Origin: Guadua angustifolia
Taxonomy: Eukaryota; Streptophyta; Magnoliopsida; Poales; Poaceae
Reading direction: 5' to 3'
Assembly: GCA_036346375.1 (NCBI GenBank)
Contig: CM070508.1
Coordinates: 37,964,862-38,028,861, forward strand
Length of the DNA: 64,000 bases
The position numbers were made by a program, and so were the translations under genes. This document shows positions 11,001 through 21,525 of this stretch, piece after piece (positions within the stretch are counted from its first letter, which is position 1; each line of letters begins with the position of its first letter). Under the pieces are notes generated by a model, which saw only the letters and a program-made list of their open reading frames with translations, ran no database searches and was not told the origin of the DNA.

Positions 11001-12883
11001 TAAAACTTCATACCTTGAATGGTGCATGCGATAGAGCATAAGAGTTGAGAACACAACCTACATGGAAGCAAATAAAACTTCCTAAATTCCTAACTAAATA
11101 GAACTGTTAAAATTGCCCTGGCAAATGACAACATGCAGACTGCCACCAGCACACAAAGTATGGCCAAAATCCTATGGATCTTGGTTAAAACATACTAGGC
11201 TAAAGCAACTTTATTTTAAGGTGTTCGTCCAAACCCAAATATGAGGTGGAATAAAATACACACAAATCACATACTCTGAATTCAGATTATCTTCCTTTAA
11301 TATATTTGATGACTATGTCCATACCACTTATTCAAAAGGCAGCTTGACTTGCTTGGATTAGCTTGTTCTTGCTTGTAGTGCACCCAATACGAAATCAAAA
11401 AGAGATGTTGCCATGAGAAGACAAACACCACTTATGTTATATGCTTAGGGGAGAAAAAGTATTTGCTTATCTTCTATGATGTAACCATTTCAAAACAATG
11501 TGAAAATGTGATACAAATAAAGTGGCTAGATTCAGTTAGTATTTGAAAAGAAGACTCTCAGTCTTGGTTCTCATTACTGATATTAATGAGTACCATCTGG
11601 TACAAAAGCATAATCACCGGCCAAATAATCATAAATATCATCTCAAGGAAGTAATAAACCCAAGCTCTAGCCTCTTACGTATCCTTTCAAGACCAAGATC
11701 ATCGAATATACCATTAGTAAATGGCCAGTAACCAATCTGATTTAGAACTCCAGAAATGCCCATTAATACATACTATGTATGGAATGGCAATCCATGTGAC
11801 AAAATCAACAGAAAATAATATTTTTCAAAAACAAAACAGATATTAACATCAGATGATAGAAAACCCCCATAACAACATTGTCTCAAGTGTGCTGTCATCT
11901 CATTTTTTACCTTAGTCAGGGGCTGAGGCTGTGCTCCCCTGTCTGGGTCCTCCCGGCTCTCCACATAAGCTGTACAGAAATCACAATCATCCAAACCATT
12001 ATTGTTTTCCCCAATGAATATTTTTCCAACCAGACTAAACTACCTAATGTATGCGGAGAACAAAACAAGGACATAACTTGTACACATACCAACATTCACA
12101 TCAACCCCCAGCGGCTTCTGATTCACCCAAGACGGAGGTGGCTGCAAAAAATAACTTCCATACATCACCCAACTAACATAAACAAAATCCCCACCACACA
12201 CAAATCCACTCTACCATGTATGGGCTCAGGCGGCCAGTCTTCGGATCAGCCCCATTCATAGCCATCCCATTCCTCGCGTCACTGATTGGTGATGGGGCAT
12301 AGTCTGAAAGCCCCGTCGGTATGTTGTACATCCCTGCATCCGTCCCTGGAAGTGGTGTCTGGATCGGGGTCTGCAGCGGCGTCTGCACCCAAATACAAAC
12401 AACCACATCAACACCCCGCCTGTCAATCACAGAGATCGCAGGCAATTTGGAGGGATGATCGAGGGATTTCGCCTCACCGGTGGGAACAGCATGTCGGCGG
12501 TGGGGGTGGTGTACTCCTCGGAGGTGGCCTCGTAGGGCACGTTGAGGTCGTGCACGGGCGGGGTCGCACCGGAGCCCGGCGCGCCTCCAGCGGGCGCCTT
12601 GGAGCGGTCGATGTTCCCTGATATAGCCCCGCAGTGCAGCATCTTCATCTCCCAGAGCTAGGGTTTCCGACCGGATCGGAGAGGCAAACGTTAAATCGCG
12701 GGAATCAACCAGCAATTCGAAAGACAGGCAGTAACAGCGACTCGAGAAATCGGAGGTACATACAGCCTGGAGCTCGTTCAGGACGGCGTCGCCGACGCCG
12801 TAGGTGATGAAGTCCTCGCGGACCTTGGCGACGACATCGTCGATGACGGAGATGTAGACGGTGGAGACGTTGCTGCTCGCCAT
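5066..12883 (-). CDS. TFIIA-L: TFIIA large (alpha/beta) subunit, 11 exons
   Basis: TFIIA binds TBP on TATA promoters and stabilises the preinitiation complex in the nucleus; this is the precursor of its alpha and beta chains. Exons: 12883-12764, 12657-12478, 12382-12215, 12141-12090, 11969-11911, 10715-10590, 6491-6360, 6284-6230, 6135-5963, 5855-5772, 5089-5066. All introns are GT..AG, all phases agree, and the sum is 1173 nt (390 residues plus TGA). Residues 1-60 are the helical alpha domain (VYISVIDDVVAKVREDF, ELQALWEMKML). The linker is Pro/Gln-rich (TPLQTPIQTPLPGTD) with GKRKRDEYP near 202. An acidic run (DDDDDELDDLEQGEDE) precedes the C-terminal beta-barrel segment (HLVLAQFDK, NRWKCTLKDG, NGRDVLFNKATGEFDF). 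Length and both conserved ends match plant homologues, so the gene appears intact. Introns 5 and 6 are long; intron 6 holds transposons. An additional alternative exon in intron 6 cannot be excluded. Confidence 0.95.
7358..8424. mobile_element. Non-autonomous hAT-like element with captured GC-rich DNA
   Basis: The ends are perfect 10-bp inverted repeats (CTAAGTCACA...TGTGACTTAG), flanked by a perfect 8-bp direct duplication CACATGAC at 7350-7357 and 8425-8432. An 8-bp duplication is the hAT superfamily hallmark. Subterminal regions repeat the motif GGAACG/CGTTCC many times in both orientations, as expected for transposase binding sites. The interior 7490-7800 is GC-rich and contains a 30-bp direct repeat (around 7492 and 7568: AATGCCCGCCGGAA...). 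On the minus strand it looks like a captured gene 5' end (aaaccctagct leader followed by an Ala/Leu/Pro-rich frame). No transposase is present, so movement would need a helper. Confidence 0.8.
7490..7800 (-). other. Captured GC-rich gene-like fragment inside hAT-like element
   Basis: Base composition changes abruptly to GC-rich within an AT-rich intron. Read on the minus strand, it has the look of a grass first exon: a leader with 'aaaccctagc' and CG-rich codons. No parent gene was recognised. Alternatively it is intrinsic element sequence. Confidence 0.35.
8641..9605. mobile_element. Nested hAT-like non-autonomous element
   Basis: The ends are TAATGGTATTAAGTCGT on the left and, in reverse, TAAGGTTATTAAGTCGT on the right, so the terminal inverted repeats are about 16 bp. 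Subterminal regions are rich in ACTAGTCGACT-type motifs (8700-8800 and 9530-9590). It lies inside the left arm of the foldback element at 8585-9901. The interior contains a C/T-rich stretch (8880-9120) and degenerate GTA repeats. The target duplication is unclear, so the superfamily call is moderate. Confidence 0.6.
9150..9340. repeat. Degenerate GTAGTA/ACTAGTAATGTAGCAGTA repeats
   Basis: There are several imperfect copies of units such as 'tagtactagtaatgtagcagtagg' in tandem, inside the nested hAT-like element. No coding content. Confidence 0.7.
10772..10918. repeat. 73-bp tandem duplication in TFIIA-L intron 5
   Basis: GATCAGGCTAATGGAC starts at 10772 and again at 10845. The following 73 bp are nearly identical, with a handful of substitutions. 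It lies just upstream of exon 6 (in transcript direction, within intron 5) and does not touch splice sites. Confidence 0.85.
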
Positions 12884-13015
12884 GGCGGTGGCGGTGGACG
12901 TGGCTAGGGGGTTGGAAGGAGGCAGGCAAGGGGGAGACGGGGTGTGGTCGTGTGAAGCTGGGGGGAGAAGAGGCGATGGCGGAGGAGGCGGACGAGAGAG
13001 TTGGGGAATTAAAGA

Positions 13016-13031
13016 GAGAATATATAAATAG
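13016..13031 (-). promoter_or_regulatory. Putative TATA element of TFIIA-L
   Basis: On the minus strand the sequence reads CCTATTTATATATTC, about 140 bp upstream of the TFIIA-L ATG. It is followed by a CT-rich leader typical of plant 5' UTRs. The plus strand also reads TATATAAATA, so orientation alone does not prove the call. The next upstream feature is a hAT element only about 140 bp away. Confidence 0.5.
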
Positions 13032-13167
13032 GTTTGCATCCGGTGGCGTCACGTGGCCGGGCTATTTCTAGCCCACTCCCGAACAGTTACTCCGCCGCTA
13101 CCACCGCCTCGGGGAGTTTCCGAAAACGACCCTGTTTTTGTTCGGTTTGTAGGTGTGTCCCTGGGTG

Positions 13168-14658
13168 CAGGGGTGCAAACGGATTGGATACGGATGGATT
13201 TTACTCATTTCGTATCTTATTTTAAATTTTTTCTCGGATATAGAATCAGATACGAACAGTGCCGGATTCGAATACGAATACGGATTACTTCGGTCGCGAA
13301 TACAGATCGTTCCGGATACGGTTAGTCTCAGTTACGAATAGTTAGTCGGATAATGCGTGAAAGCAGAAACCATATATGTCGCGCATATTAAAATTAATCA
13401 ACCATACACAAAACTTTACTAGAACCTGTTAGCACTAAAAAGCGTCGATTTCAGCGCCAACTCTGCCGATTCCCGGAATCGGGCTTTTGCGTGTAGGATC
13501 GGGTTTGCACGGGCGTGCCAGCCGATTTGACCCTCGTAATTGGCAAGGTGGACGACGGCAAGTGAACATACTGACAAGCGGATCGTATTAAAACCATCGG
13601 CCAATCTCATCGACGAAGATAGCCGATGGTGCAGTAGACAATCTATCAACTACGCAACCGGTTGCGCAGTTAATAGATCGGGATAAATAGGCTATCGGCT
13701 TAACGAGACGCAGCCGATAGAATAAGAGGTGGAACCTAACTCCTCCGGCAGACGGCGATGCGCAGCAATACCGCGAGAGATAGTATTCGATGTCGACGGC
13801 GAGAAGATCGAATCAACCGAGGCGCTTCTCTCCGTGGGTGTACCTTGAAAGCCGATACGAGCGGGTCGATCGGATTCGCGATACGAAGACTACAACGATA
13901 AAAGTAGAGATAGACTGAATAGTAGATTGATTGATTGGTCGGGGACCCTTTACATGATGCACCATGGCACCTATTTATACTAATTTCTAACCTAGACCGA
14001 CTAGAACACGAGTTCGTAATAGATACATACTCGATCGGATATATTCCTATTACAACCTATTATTTCCTGATATACTTATGTTAAACCGATTCGAACTCTT
14101 CTTTCCATACTTAATCCTATCACATTAAGGAAAACTTGCTAAATAAGTAAACAAGCCTAATCTAGATACAAGCCCGAGTCTTTTTCCAATTCGACGCGCC
14201 TTCGTAGATACTAACTCGAACACTAATCCGATTAACAGAATAATTGTCCAAACCGGGCTATTTTTGGGTGTCAACAGAACCTTAGAGACATATAAGTGTT
14301 TCAAATTCAATAATAGTTGCCTTCCCTATATAAAAATAATATGCAGCCAAGTATAATTCCAATCAACATATGAACTTATATTATGTAGAATGTTTATGTT
14401 TATCAGATCTGTTATCGGATATTTATTTCACTCATTTACACTGATATTTTTCGGATATCTCGGATATACGCGTATGGATCGGTTACAGATCGGATACTTC
14501 TCTTGCCATATCTTACCCCATATTTTTTTCGGATAGGTAGATTCGAATCCGGATCGAATCCGGATATAACCGGATATCATTTTTTCAGATTCGAATCGGA
14601 TTTTAAACGAATTCGGTCTCGGATCGGTCGAGAATTATCCGCTCCGTTTGCATCCCTA
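13168..14658. mobile_element. Ac-like hAT non-autonomous element with nested solo LTR
   Basis: The ends match the Ac/hAT pattern: CAGGGGTGCAAACGG on the left and CCGTTTGCATCCCTA on the right. Flanking 8-bp duplications are cctgggtg (13160-13167) and cctgggag (14659-14666), with 7 of 8 bases matching. Subterminal regions carry many GGATA/CGGAT motifs. Removing the nested LTR and its duplication leaves about 636 bp, too short for a transposase. The insertion lies immediately upstream of the TFIIA-L promoter region. Confidence 0.9.
13427..14276. mobile_element. Solo LTR (850 bp) inside the hAT element
   Basis: It starts TGTTAGCACT and ends GGTGTCAACA, so it has TG...CA termini with short inverted ends. 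It is flanked by a perfect 5-bp duplication GAACC (13422-13426 and 14277-14281). No internal retrotransposon sequence or second LTR is present, so this is a solo LTR left by LTR-LTR recombination. The parent family could not be named. Confidence 0.9.
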
Positions 14659-14733
14659 CCTGGGAGTTATCGTGTATATTGTGTTCTCCTTTGGAAAAAA
14701 TCATTTAGTAGTGTCCTCTACAAATTTTACGAT

Positions 14734-15356
14734 GTTTGGTTATCTGGATGAAGTTGGATGGGATATGGCCATTCAGTCTGGATGGGATAGAATCATCCAG
14801 GTGGCTGTTTGGTTGGGTGGATAAGAATGAGCTAATTTTTTATTTGGTTGGGTGGATGGATGAGGATGGATGAGCTAGTTGTAATCAAGGTTTTGAATTT
14901 CGGTTTGAAATTTTTGGACAAAATTTGAATTTTTGAACAGAATTTGAACTTTTTGAAATGTTCGGATAAAATTTAACCACATTTTAATTTTTTGGACAAA
15001 ATTTGAATTTCGGATAAAATATCATTGAAAATTGAATTTTCGTGCAAAATTTGATTTTTTTGACAAATTTGACCAAATTTTGAATTTTTGAATAAAATTT
15101 GACCACATTTTGACCGAAAATTGAATTTGACTGAGTACACTTTGGTAAAATTTTAATTTGAACGAGTTCACCTCTTAATACAGCAAACTGGATGAGCTTG
15201 TCTACCATTTTTTGGGGATAGCTCTATCCAGCATATTGAGGGAATATTCCAAAAAACTGGATATCCATATCCCATGCATCCACCCAACCAAACAAAAGTA
15301 TGACTTCAAATTCAGAGATCGCCATATCCCATCTACTCTTGTCCACTCAACCAAAC
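14734..15356. mobile_element. Foldback/MITE-type element (GTTTGGTT ends)
   Basis: The left end GTTTGGTTATCTGGATGAAG and the right end in reverse (GTTTGGTTGAGTGGACAAG) align, followed on both arms by GATGGGATATGGC. Internal repeats of GGTTGGGTGGAT and TTTGAATTTTT are present. No coding capacity. The target duplication was not resolved. Confidence 0.65.
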
Positions 15357-15544
15357 GCTACCGAATTCTCTTTTGTGATATTTCAGCTATTGTGTTGTTT
15401 GCGACTGGATCACTGGACCGTTACTTTCTGTAGTTTTGTGAGTTTGTCCTTCGGATTTGGATTAGATTTAATTATAGCGGTAATGCTTGATGTTATTGGC
15501 TCCTGATAGGTGAACAGAAACTGAGCGTTAGTTCACTGATGGGT

Positions 15545-15765
15545 TTAGGAGTGTAAACAGGTCGGGTTCGGGCGGGTAGTACATCATCCTATACCCTACT
15601 CTATTATTTTTTCTCCGGGTACGGGTACGGGCACGGGTAGTAAAAATCGGGTAGGGTACGGGTAACGGGTAGCATTTTCTATGAACGGGTAGAAATCGGG
15701 TTCCCGGTAATGTGCGGACGGGTATAATACAGACAACGGGTACTTCATCGGGTAGTGCACAAAAT
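15545..15765. repeat. GGGTA-rich degenerate repeat, possible hAT end
   Basis: There are many copies of CGGGTA / GGGTACGGGTA in about 220 bp, beginning with TAGGAGTGTAAACAGG, which resembles a hAT terminal repeat. The matching opposite end was not found, so the element's extent is unknown. Confidence 0.5.
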
Positions 15766-16640
15766 ACCTAGGATCAAAACATGCGATGAAAACAATCCAA
15801 CTATCACACTAGTACATCACATAATACAATAGATAATGCCGTATAGTCTAACAACAATACATAGTCTAACAAAGAGTTGAAATAGTACATAATCAAACAC
15901 AAAGAGTTCAATAAACATACAAAGTCCAATACATGAAGTGAAATTCACATACTTAGTTCAACACATAGAGTTAAATTATACAAAACAAATTTCTTCATGC
16001 ATATATCAAGATATCAAGTCTCAACATGCACCAGATCAGCCAAAGCATGCATGAATTGCTGATCAAGAATGGTTGAACAGGCGAAATGCAGGGAAAACAT
16101 TGCCTTCTGCAGTTCATCCTTATACCAAGAGGTGACAACCGGTCGAAAAAATAGAAGAACAGTTGAACGGCAAGAAAACATACAGAAAAAAGAACCTATA
16201 TTTTACCATGGAGCATTCAGTATATGTCCTTACATGTAGTCTCTTTGGCCAGAACAGAAAGTGATGAACTGCTGCTAATCAGGAGCTTAAGGCTTAGGAT
16301 AATCTTGTTTGTTTGCTATTTGGTTAATTTGTTGGCTGTTCCGATTTTTTACTTCTCTTTGAAGAAATGGTGCCACTAGTGCCGAAACAAGGCTGTTAAA
16401 TTTTTTACCCTGCCGAAATGAGCATATTGCAGTAAAATTCAGATTTTGGCAACTTGATACAACAGCATACGCGCGTATTTCATTATTGGTTATGTTGCAT
16501 CATCAAGCGACATGCATGAGTGTTTGAAAAAACTTGGTAGTGGTGATGAGTAAAGAAAACAACTAGTGCTACGACATCCTACAGGCAAAGAAGAATGCAA
16601 GGACAAGCATCAGTGATTAGAAACCAAACTCTCACGTCAG
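15766..16640. other. AT-rich spacer, no gene recognised
   Basis: It begins with loose repeats of 'acatagtctaacaaa...' (15840-15960). It may be the interior of the element beginning near 15545. No protein similarity was recognised. Confidence 0.4.
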
Positions 16641-16659
16641 AACCGTCAAAACCACCGAT

Positions 16660-16860
16660 CAAGACTCCAGTCTCCAGATTTGTGAGAGGCTGGGCCTGGG
16701 CGAGACTGCGAGAGGCCGGGAGCTGCCTGGTGCCAGGAGTGGTGGCCTAGAGCAGTGGCGAGAGGCCGGGAGTGGCGGCGAGAGGCCTGGAGCGGCGGCA
16801 TGGCCTGGAGGCTGAGCAGCAGCGGCGTGGCCTGGAGGCTAGAGCAAAAGTAGGGTGAAG
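16660..16860. repeat. GC-rich GGCCTGGAG/GCGAGAGGCC minisatellite-like tract
   Basis: Irregular repeats of gagaggccgggag, gcctggag and ggcgagag fill about 200 bp. The frames through it are repeat artefacts. It may be a captured fragment. Confidence 0.5.
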
Positions 16861-17195
16861 GGTAGCTAGGGTTTGGCAATTGCCACTTGAATGACATAAT
16901 GACTTTTTCATGCACTGCCGGCTGGGCTAGGCCAGACGGCCAGTGGGCCATGAATTGTGATTATAATCGGCACCGACCAGAAAACTATCCTGCAATTGCA
17001 TTCTACCTGCACCGCAGAGTATTGCCGATCCCGTACCAACATGGGTTCGGGTGCTACCAACCCACTTGTAGATTTCCTGCCCCCTCCGGCTACATACCAC
17101 GAAGGCAGACTAGATGCGGCCACTGGTGCGTTCAATGGTAAAAACGTGTACAAATGTTCTGTAAGGTGTAGATCTCCTCTTTAGTTAAATCGTGT

Positions 17196-17460
17196 TAGAG
17201 CATCTCCAAGAGACTTGCTATCTCGTTCGCTATCTCCATATTATACCGATTCAGAGAAAAAGTGAGCTCCAACAGCCTTGCTTCTCTGCTCCCGAAATTT
17301 ACCGAGCGGAGAGAGAATCGCCAAATATAACGATTCTCTCTCCGCTCGCTATCTCGCCGAGGTGCACTCGCAGTTACCTTCGCGCGACCGTAGGGACACC
17401 GGCACTCCCTCCGCCGCGGACGCAGCCGCCCACGGCCCTTCTCCGGTCGTTGCCTCCTTG
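17196..17460. mobile_element. MITE fragment with a perfect hairpin
   Basis: It begins with GAGCATCTCCAAGAG, a common start of grass MITEs. An internal inverted repeat has an 18-bp perfect stem (17303-17320 with 17331-17348) and a 10-nt loop. The expected opposite end (ctcttggagatgctc) is missing. The sequence passes directly into the CACTA-homologous region at 17461. Confidence 0.5.
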
Positions 17461-17942
17461 ATGTGGCAATGCCATCTAGTAACTAATTGCACGTGGAAGT
17501 GATTATGTGTTTGGCAATTTATTCAAATGTACAATTCCTCGTTGTTAACTAATTAATAAAAAGGAATGCAATATAATTAACCCAATAAAATGGTCTAGCA
17601 TCACCCATAGAATATATCAAAGTACAAAGTAAATGCATTGGTCTAGTTGGCGTTGATGTTAGGCTGATATAATGTTGGTCTATTCCAATAGCAAGTCTAG
17701 TACTCGCGAAAAACATGTAGTTGGCCGTACAAGATTTGTGATCAGTAAATGAAAACATACAATATCTCTGGATTGTAAATGTACGAATGCTATTTGATTT
17801 ATTCTAGTAAATGGATCTAGTTTTCTATTGCCATATTAATAATATTATGTTGGCGAGAAAGAATGTGAAACCTAATGGTCATTTATTTTCCTTCTAAATA
17901 ACCCACACAAAAATATGTGTATAAAGATGTATGTGTATAAAA

Positions 17943-17998
<56 letters not shown>
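17943..17998. repeat. (AT)n(GT)n microsatellite
   Basis: About 10 AT units are followed by about 17 GT units with no interruption. It lies within the CACTA interior in a segment absent from the second copy. Confidence 0.95.
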
Positions 17999-17999
<1 letters not shown>

Positions 18000-18202
18000 C
18001 GTCCTTGAAAGATGTATGTGTATAAATAGAGTGACACATATATATCGCAGCCTCGAAAACAACTGTAAAAAACACTTTGTATATGTTCTTGAAAGATGTA
18101 TACATGTTTTTTAAATATTTGTTTTGTAAAGAGAAGTGTGTGTGTATTATTTTTATATGTGTGACCTTGAAATAAAGATAAAAAAAAATATGTGTGACCT
18201 TT

Positions 18203-18334
18203 GGTAAATCTCCTATGTATGTGTATATATCCTATGTATGTGTACATGTTCTTGAAATATGTACTTTTGGTAAATCTCCTTTGTATGTGTATATATCCTG
18301 TGTATGTGTATATGTTCTTGAAACATGTATACGT
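18203..18334. repeat. 66-bp tandem duplication
   Basis: GGTAAATCTCCTNTGTATGTG starts at 18203 and again at 18269. The two units are about 90 percent identical. Confidence 0.8.
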
Positions 18335-18737
18335 GTCATTCAAATATTTGTATGTGTATTACGTCTTTAGTCGTATTTAGATTATTACGTTTTTAGTCGT
18401 ATTTAGATGATTACGTCTTACATATTTGATGATTGAACATGTAAGTAAAAATTATTAGGCGTTATGGATCAATTTCAATTAAGATACCAACCTTTAGTGT
18501 AGCCAACTGCTACAAACCACACAAGCTATGGAATACTCCCTCGAATCACAAACATGGTAATTGTACAAAAGTAAGATACATGGCTTAACATATTTCTGAA
18601 AAAAAAGAGCAGATGCTTGTGCAATTCTCTCTTTGCCAAATATGTGTTAAATAATCAATTTCTTATATGCTAATATTCTAGCATAGTAAAACACAACAGA
18701 CTACAAAGTTATAATTTGAAATTTTTGATTGCTAGGA

Positions 18738-20725
18738 ATGGCATCTAATCAGGGACAAGTGCTAGAGGGAGTTCGGCCCTCGAATATAGACAAATTAGGA
18801 ATGGGTAGCCCAATGTACTACCTGAACCTACAGGATATTGATATGGAGCAACCTGGCGCCACTGCCATGGACCAAACTGACGCCACTGCCATGGACCAAG
18901 CTGACGCCACTAACATGGGCGAGGTAAAGTATTAGTATGTTGTGATTCCCAAAATATTGTAGGGTCAGACAACTAATAACAAGATCCAACTGCAGGCTCA
19001 AACGTCTGATGAACAAAGGCGGCGCGCAGGCCATGGTCCGAGCAAGATGCCTAAGGGTGTTCACAATATAGTAGAGCTCTCGGTAGTCGGAGAACCTGCT
19101 ATACCCGCATCAGCGTTGGGGCCGTACAGGACAGCCTGCGGAGTACTTGCTAGGGATAATGTGCCCATCAGCTATAGATCATGGACCGACTGCCGAGGTG
19201 ATCAGTGGGTGGTTCCCGATGACTTGAAGGACTTGCTATGGGATAAGCTAAAACAAGTATTCCAGTTCCCCCAAGGGTCCGAGTTGGTTGAAAAGAAACG
19301 TGCACTAAGTATCATGTGCACATCGTGGAAAAATTTGAAGACGATGTTGATGAATAAGAACTATGTGAAAAAGAATGAAACGCCAAATTTTAGCATGTAT
19401 CCAAAGATAAGGGAATTTTGGGAGGACTTTGTGGCGTACAAGAATTCTGAAGAAATCCAGATAGTGAGTCAGAAGAACAAGACTAATGCTGATAAGAATA
19501 TGTACCCTCACACACTAGGCACTGGTGGCTACGTGAAGAAAATACCTGCATGGGATAGGTGCGAAAAAGAGCTAACCCGTAGGGGCGTCATTCCTACGAC
19601 GGCCGAGTTGAGTGAACGATCGAAGCACTGGTTGCTTGGGAGGGGGGCTTCTGTCTCGGAAAATGGCAGCTTGAGCTTCAGGAGCGATAGAGCCCAGGAA
19701 GTGTCGCAGAAAATATCAGATGCTCACGTGCAGTCTTCCCAAGGCCTTTTTAGGCCACGAAGGGAGAATGACGAGCTGACTATTGCCCTAGATAACAAGG
19801 AGCATCCTGGGCGCACCCGAGGAGTTGTTTTGGTGCCGTGGAAAGGAGGCTTCCCAGCTGACGCATCGTTGTACTAGCGGCCGAAAAGAATAAGAGAAGA
19901 TCAACTGGACCGTCAAATACAAGATGCTGTGGCAAGAGCGTTAGCGGAACAGAGAGTGGAGCTGGATAAAGTTGTGGAGCAAGCAGTACAAAAAGCTCTC
20001 AACTCACAACCGCCACCTGATGACAGCCCTCGAAACTTCAGCCACGGTGTTCGTAAGAGCAGCTGCGCGTCCACAGGGATTCCGGAAGAGCATGGACTCC
20101 ATTTTCCAGTGGATGACATCACAGAACTGACACCGTGCAAGCTGCATTTGTCCGCACATGGCATTACCATCAAGGTGGCTGATGGCAGGGCTTGGCCGTG
20201 CGGCTCCTCGCAGGTTCTGCAGTGCCGCCGAATACCGCTGGGATTCGCTAGGGTCGAAGTAGATAGTGTAGTGCGACAATATCGCAAAATAGAGGTAGAG
20301 ATTCCTGGCAAGGACGGAAAAAACAAACTTGGAGAAAACGGCATGGCTTCCTCGCGTGGCGCAAGAGCTTGATTATGTTTGGCTCGGACGATGAAGACGA
20401 CAAAGATGATGATGATGATCACCCGCACTCTCCACACGCAGACCTGTCGCCTAGGAAAAGTACAACTCCTCCGCCGGTACCAGTTAGGAAAAGTTCAACT
20501 CCTCCATCGGCGCCAGCCAAAAAAAGTCCAACTCCTCCGCCGGCATATAAGAAGAATCGAATATCAGTACCATCTCGGAAGTCCGCACCGTCTTGTAGCA
20601 AATCTCGGTCATCTGTGAAGTCAGCACAGCCTCAGAAAAAATTACCAGCCGAGATGATTGAAGAAGAAAAAAAAGGAAATAAGGGCATGCGTAACATCTC
20701 ACTTCAAAAACGTGCCATCACCTGA
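18738..20725 (+). pseudogene. CACTA TNPA-like protein (Ptta/En/Spm, Transposase_24 type)
   Basis: This is the accessory protein gene of En/Spm-type elements; the family is thought to bind subterminal repeats. Exon 1 is 18738-18923 (GAG|gtaaag) and exon 2 starts at 18996 (tgcag|gct), giving a continuous frame. Key stretches are RSWTDCRGDQWVVPDDLK, FWEDFVAYKNSEE, MYPHTLGTGGYVKKIPAWDR and SKHWLLGRGAS. One TAG at 19875-19877 interrupts a frame that otherwise continues to 20372 and includes VDDITELTPCKLH and ARVEVDSVVRQY. A frameshift near 20370 leads to the Pro-rich tail. Exon 1 encodes three copies of an 8-residue unit (ATAMDQxD) from a 24-bp repeat. The tail contains three 33-bp units (RKSxTPPxAPA). 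An acceptor-like 'ttgctag' just before the ATG suggests an upstream exon. Confidence 0.8.
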
Positions 20726-21227
20726 GAAAACTAAAGTTGATGCTAATGCGCAGAAATTTTTCTTGAGCATGGCAAAAGTCAAAGAGACAGAGCAGGCTTC
20801 TAAACTTTCCAAAATGTCGGACTACGAGCGCATCTCCAGAACATGTGGATTTGAGTTCCCGCATGAGCAAGAAGGATTTGAGTTCATGTGGACAAAGTTG
20901 CATGGCAGGGGATATTTCAATTGAACAGCTGAAGCACACTGTGAACACCGATGTTGCAGGTGGCTGTGTGATTTCTCATGCCCCAAGGACATGAAAGACT
21001 CGACTTGCAATTACATTTGTTCAATCTTACCTTGAGCTTTTCCCACTGTGTAGTCCGATGATAATTGCTCCTAGGGGATGCTGGTTACATGGGAGCAGGA
21101 GTTGAAACTTGTCAAAATTTTCTCTTTTTTGTAAGTCTTGATATGTATTGAATTTGAACCTACAATTTTATACATAGGTAGAGTAATCTATAAAGTACAT
21201 CTACAAATTTTTTTAGAATTGCACGGC

Positions 21228-21525
21228 TTGTCACTGTCGGTTCGTCCAGGAACCGGCAGTGATATACATATATCACTATCGGTTCTTGGTATGAGCCGGC
21301 AAAGATATACATATATCACTGCCGGGTTCTGGTTTGAACCGATAGAGATAGTCGAATATCGCTGCCGGTTGTACAATGAACCGGCAGTGATATCTATTAT
21401 CACTGCCGGTTTCTGAGCCGGCAGTGATAATCCCGAGTATCACTACCGACCAATTACTGCCGGCTCCCATAACCGGCAGTAATGGTGTGGATGAGCCAGC
21501 AGTGATGACCTATTCTGTAGTAGTG
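21228..21525 (+). repeat. CACTA 3' subterminal repeats and terminal repeat
   Basis: There are about ten copies of CACTGCCGG / CCGGCAGTGATA in both orientations, spaced roughly 20-40 bp, ending in the terminal repeat (reverse strand CACTACTACAGAATAGG). The same repeat type occurs at 31750-32070 and 49360-49585. Confidence 0.9.

Larger units (their letters stand above)
17461..21525 (+). mobile_element. CACTA (En/Spm) element, 5'-truncated
   Basis: The 3' end is intact: GGTCATCACTGC-type subterminal repeats end in CCTATTCTGTAGTAGTG at 21509-21525, the reverse of a CACTACTACA terminal repeat. The interior carries a TNPA-like gene. The first 85 bp (17461-17545) are nearly identical to 51529-51610 upstream of the second TNPA-like copy, and the block near 18029-18075 matches 51680-51725. 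No TNP2 transposase and no 5' CACTA terminus were seen, so the element is deleted at its 5' side and non-autonomous. Confidence 0.75.

Noticed and set aside
12705..13052. 115-residue minus-strand frame overlapping TFIIA-L exon 1
   Set aside because: Out-of-frame shadow of exon 1 and its leader. The real frame gives MASSNVSTVYISVIDD.
17894..18343. 149-residue minus-strand frame rich in His/Thr/Tyr
   Set aside because: Arises from the AT/GT microsatellite and the 66-bp tandem repeat. Not a protein.
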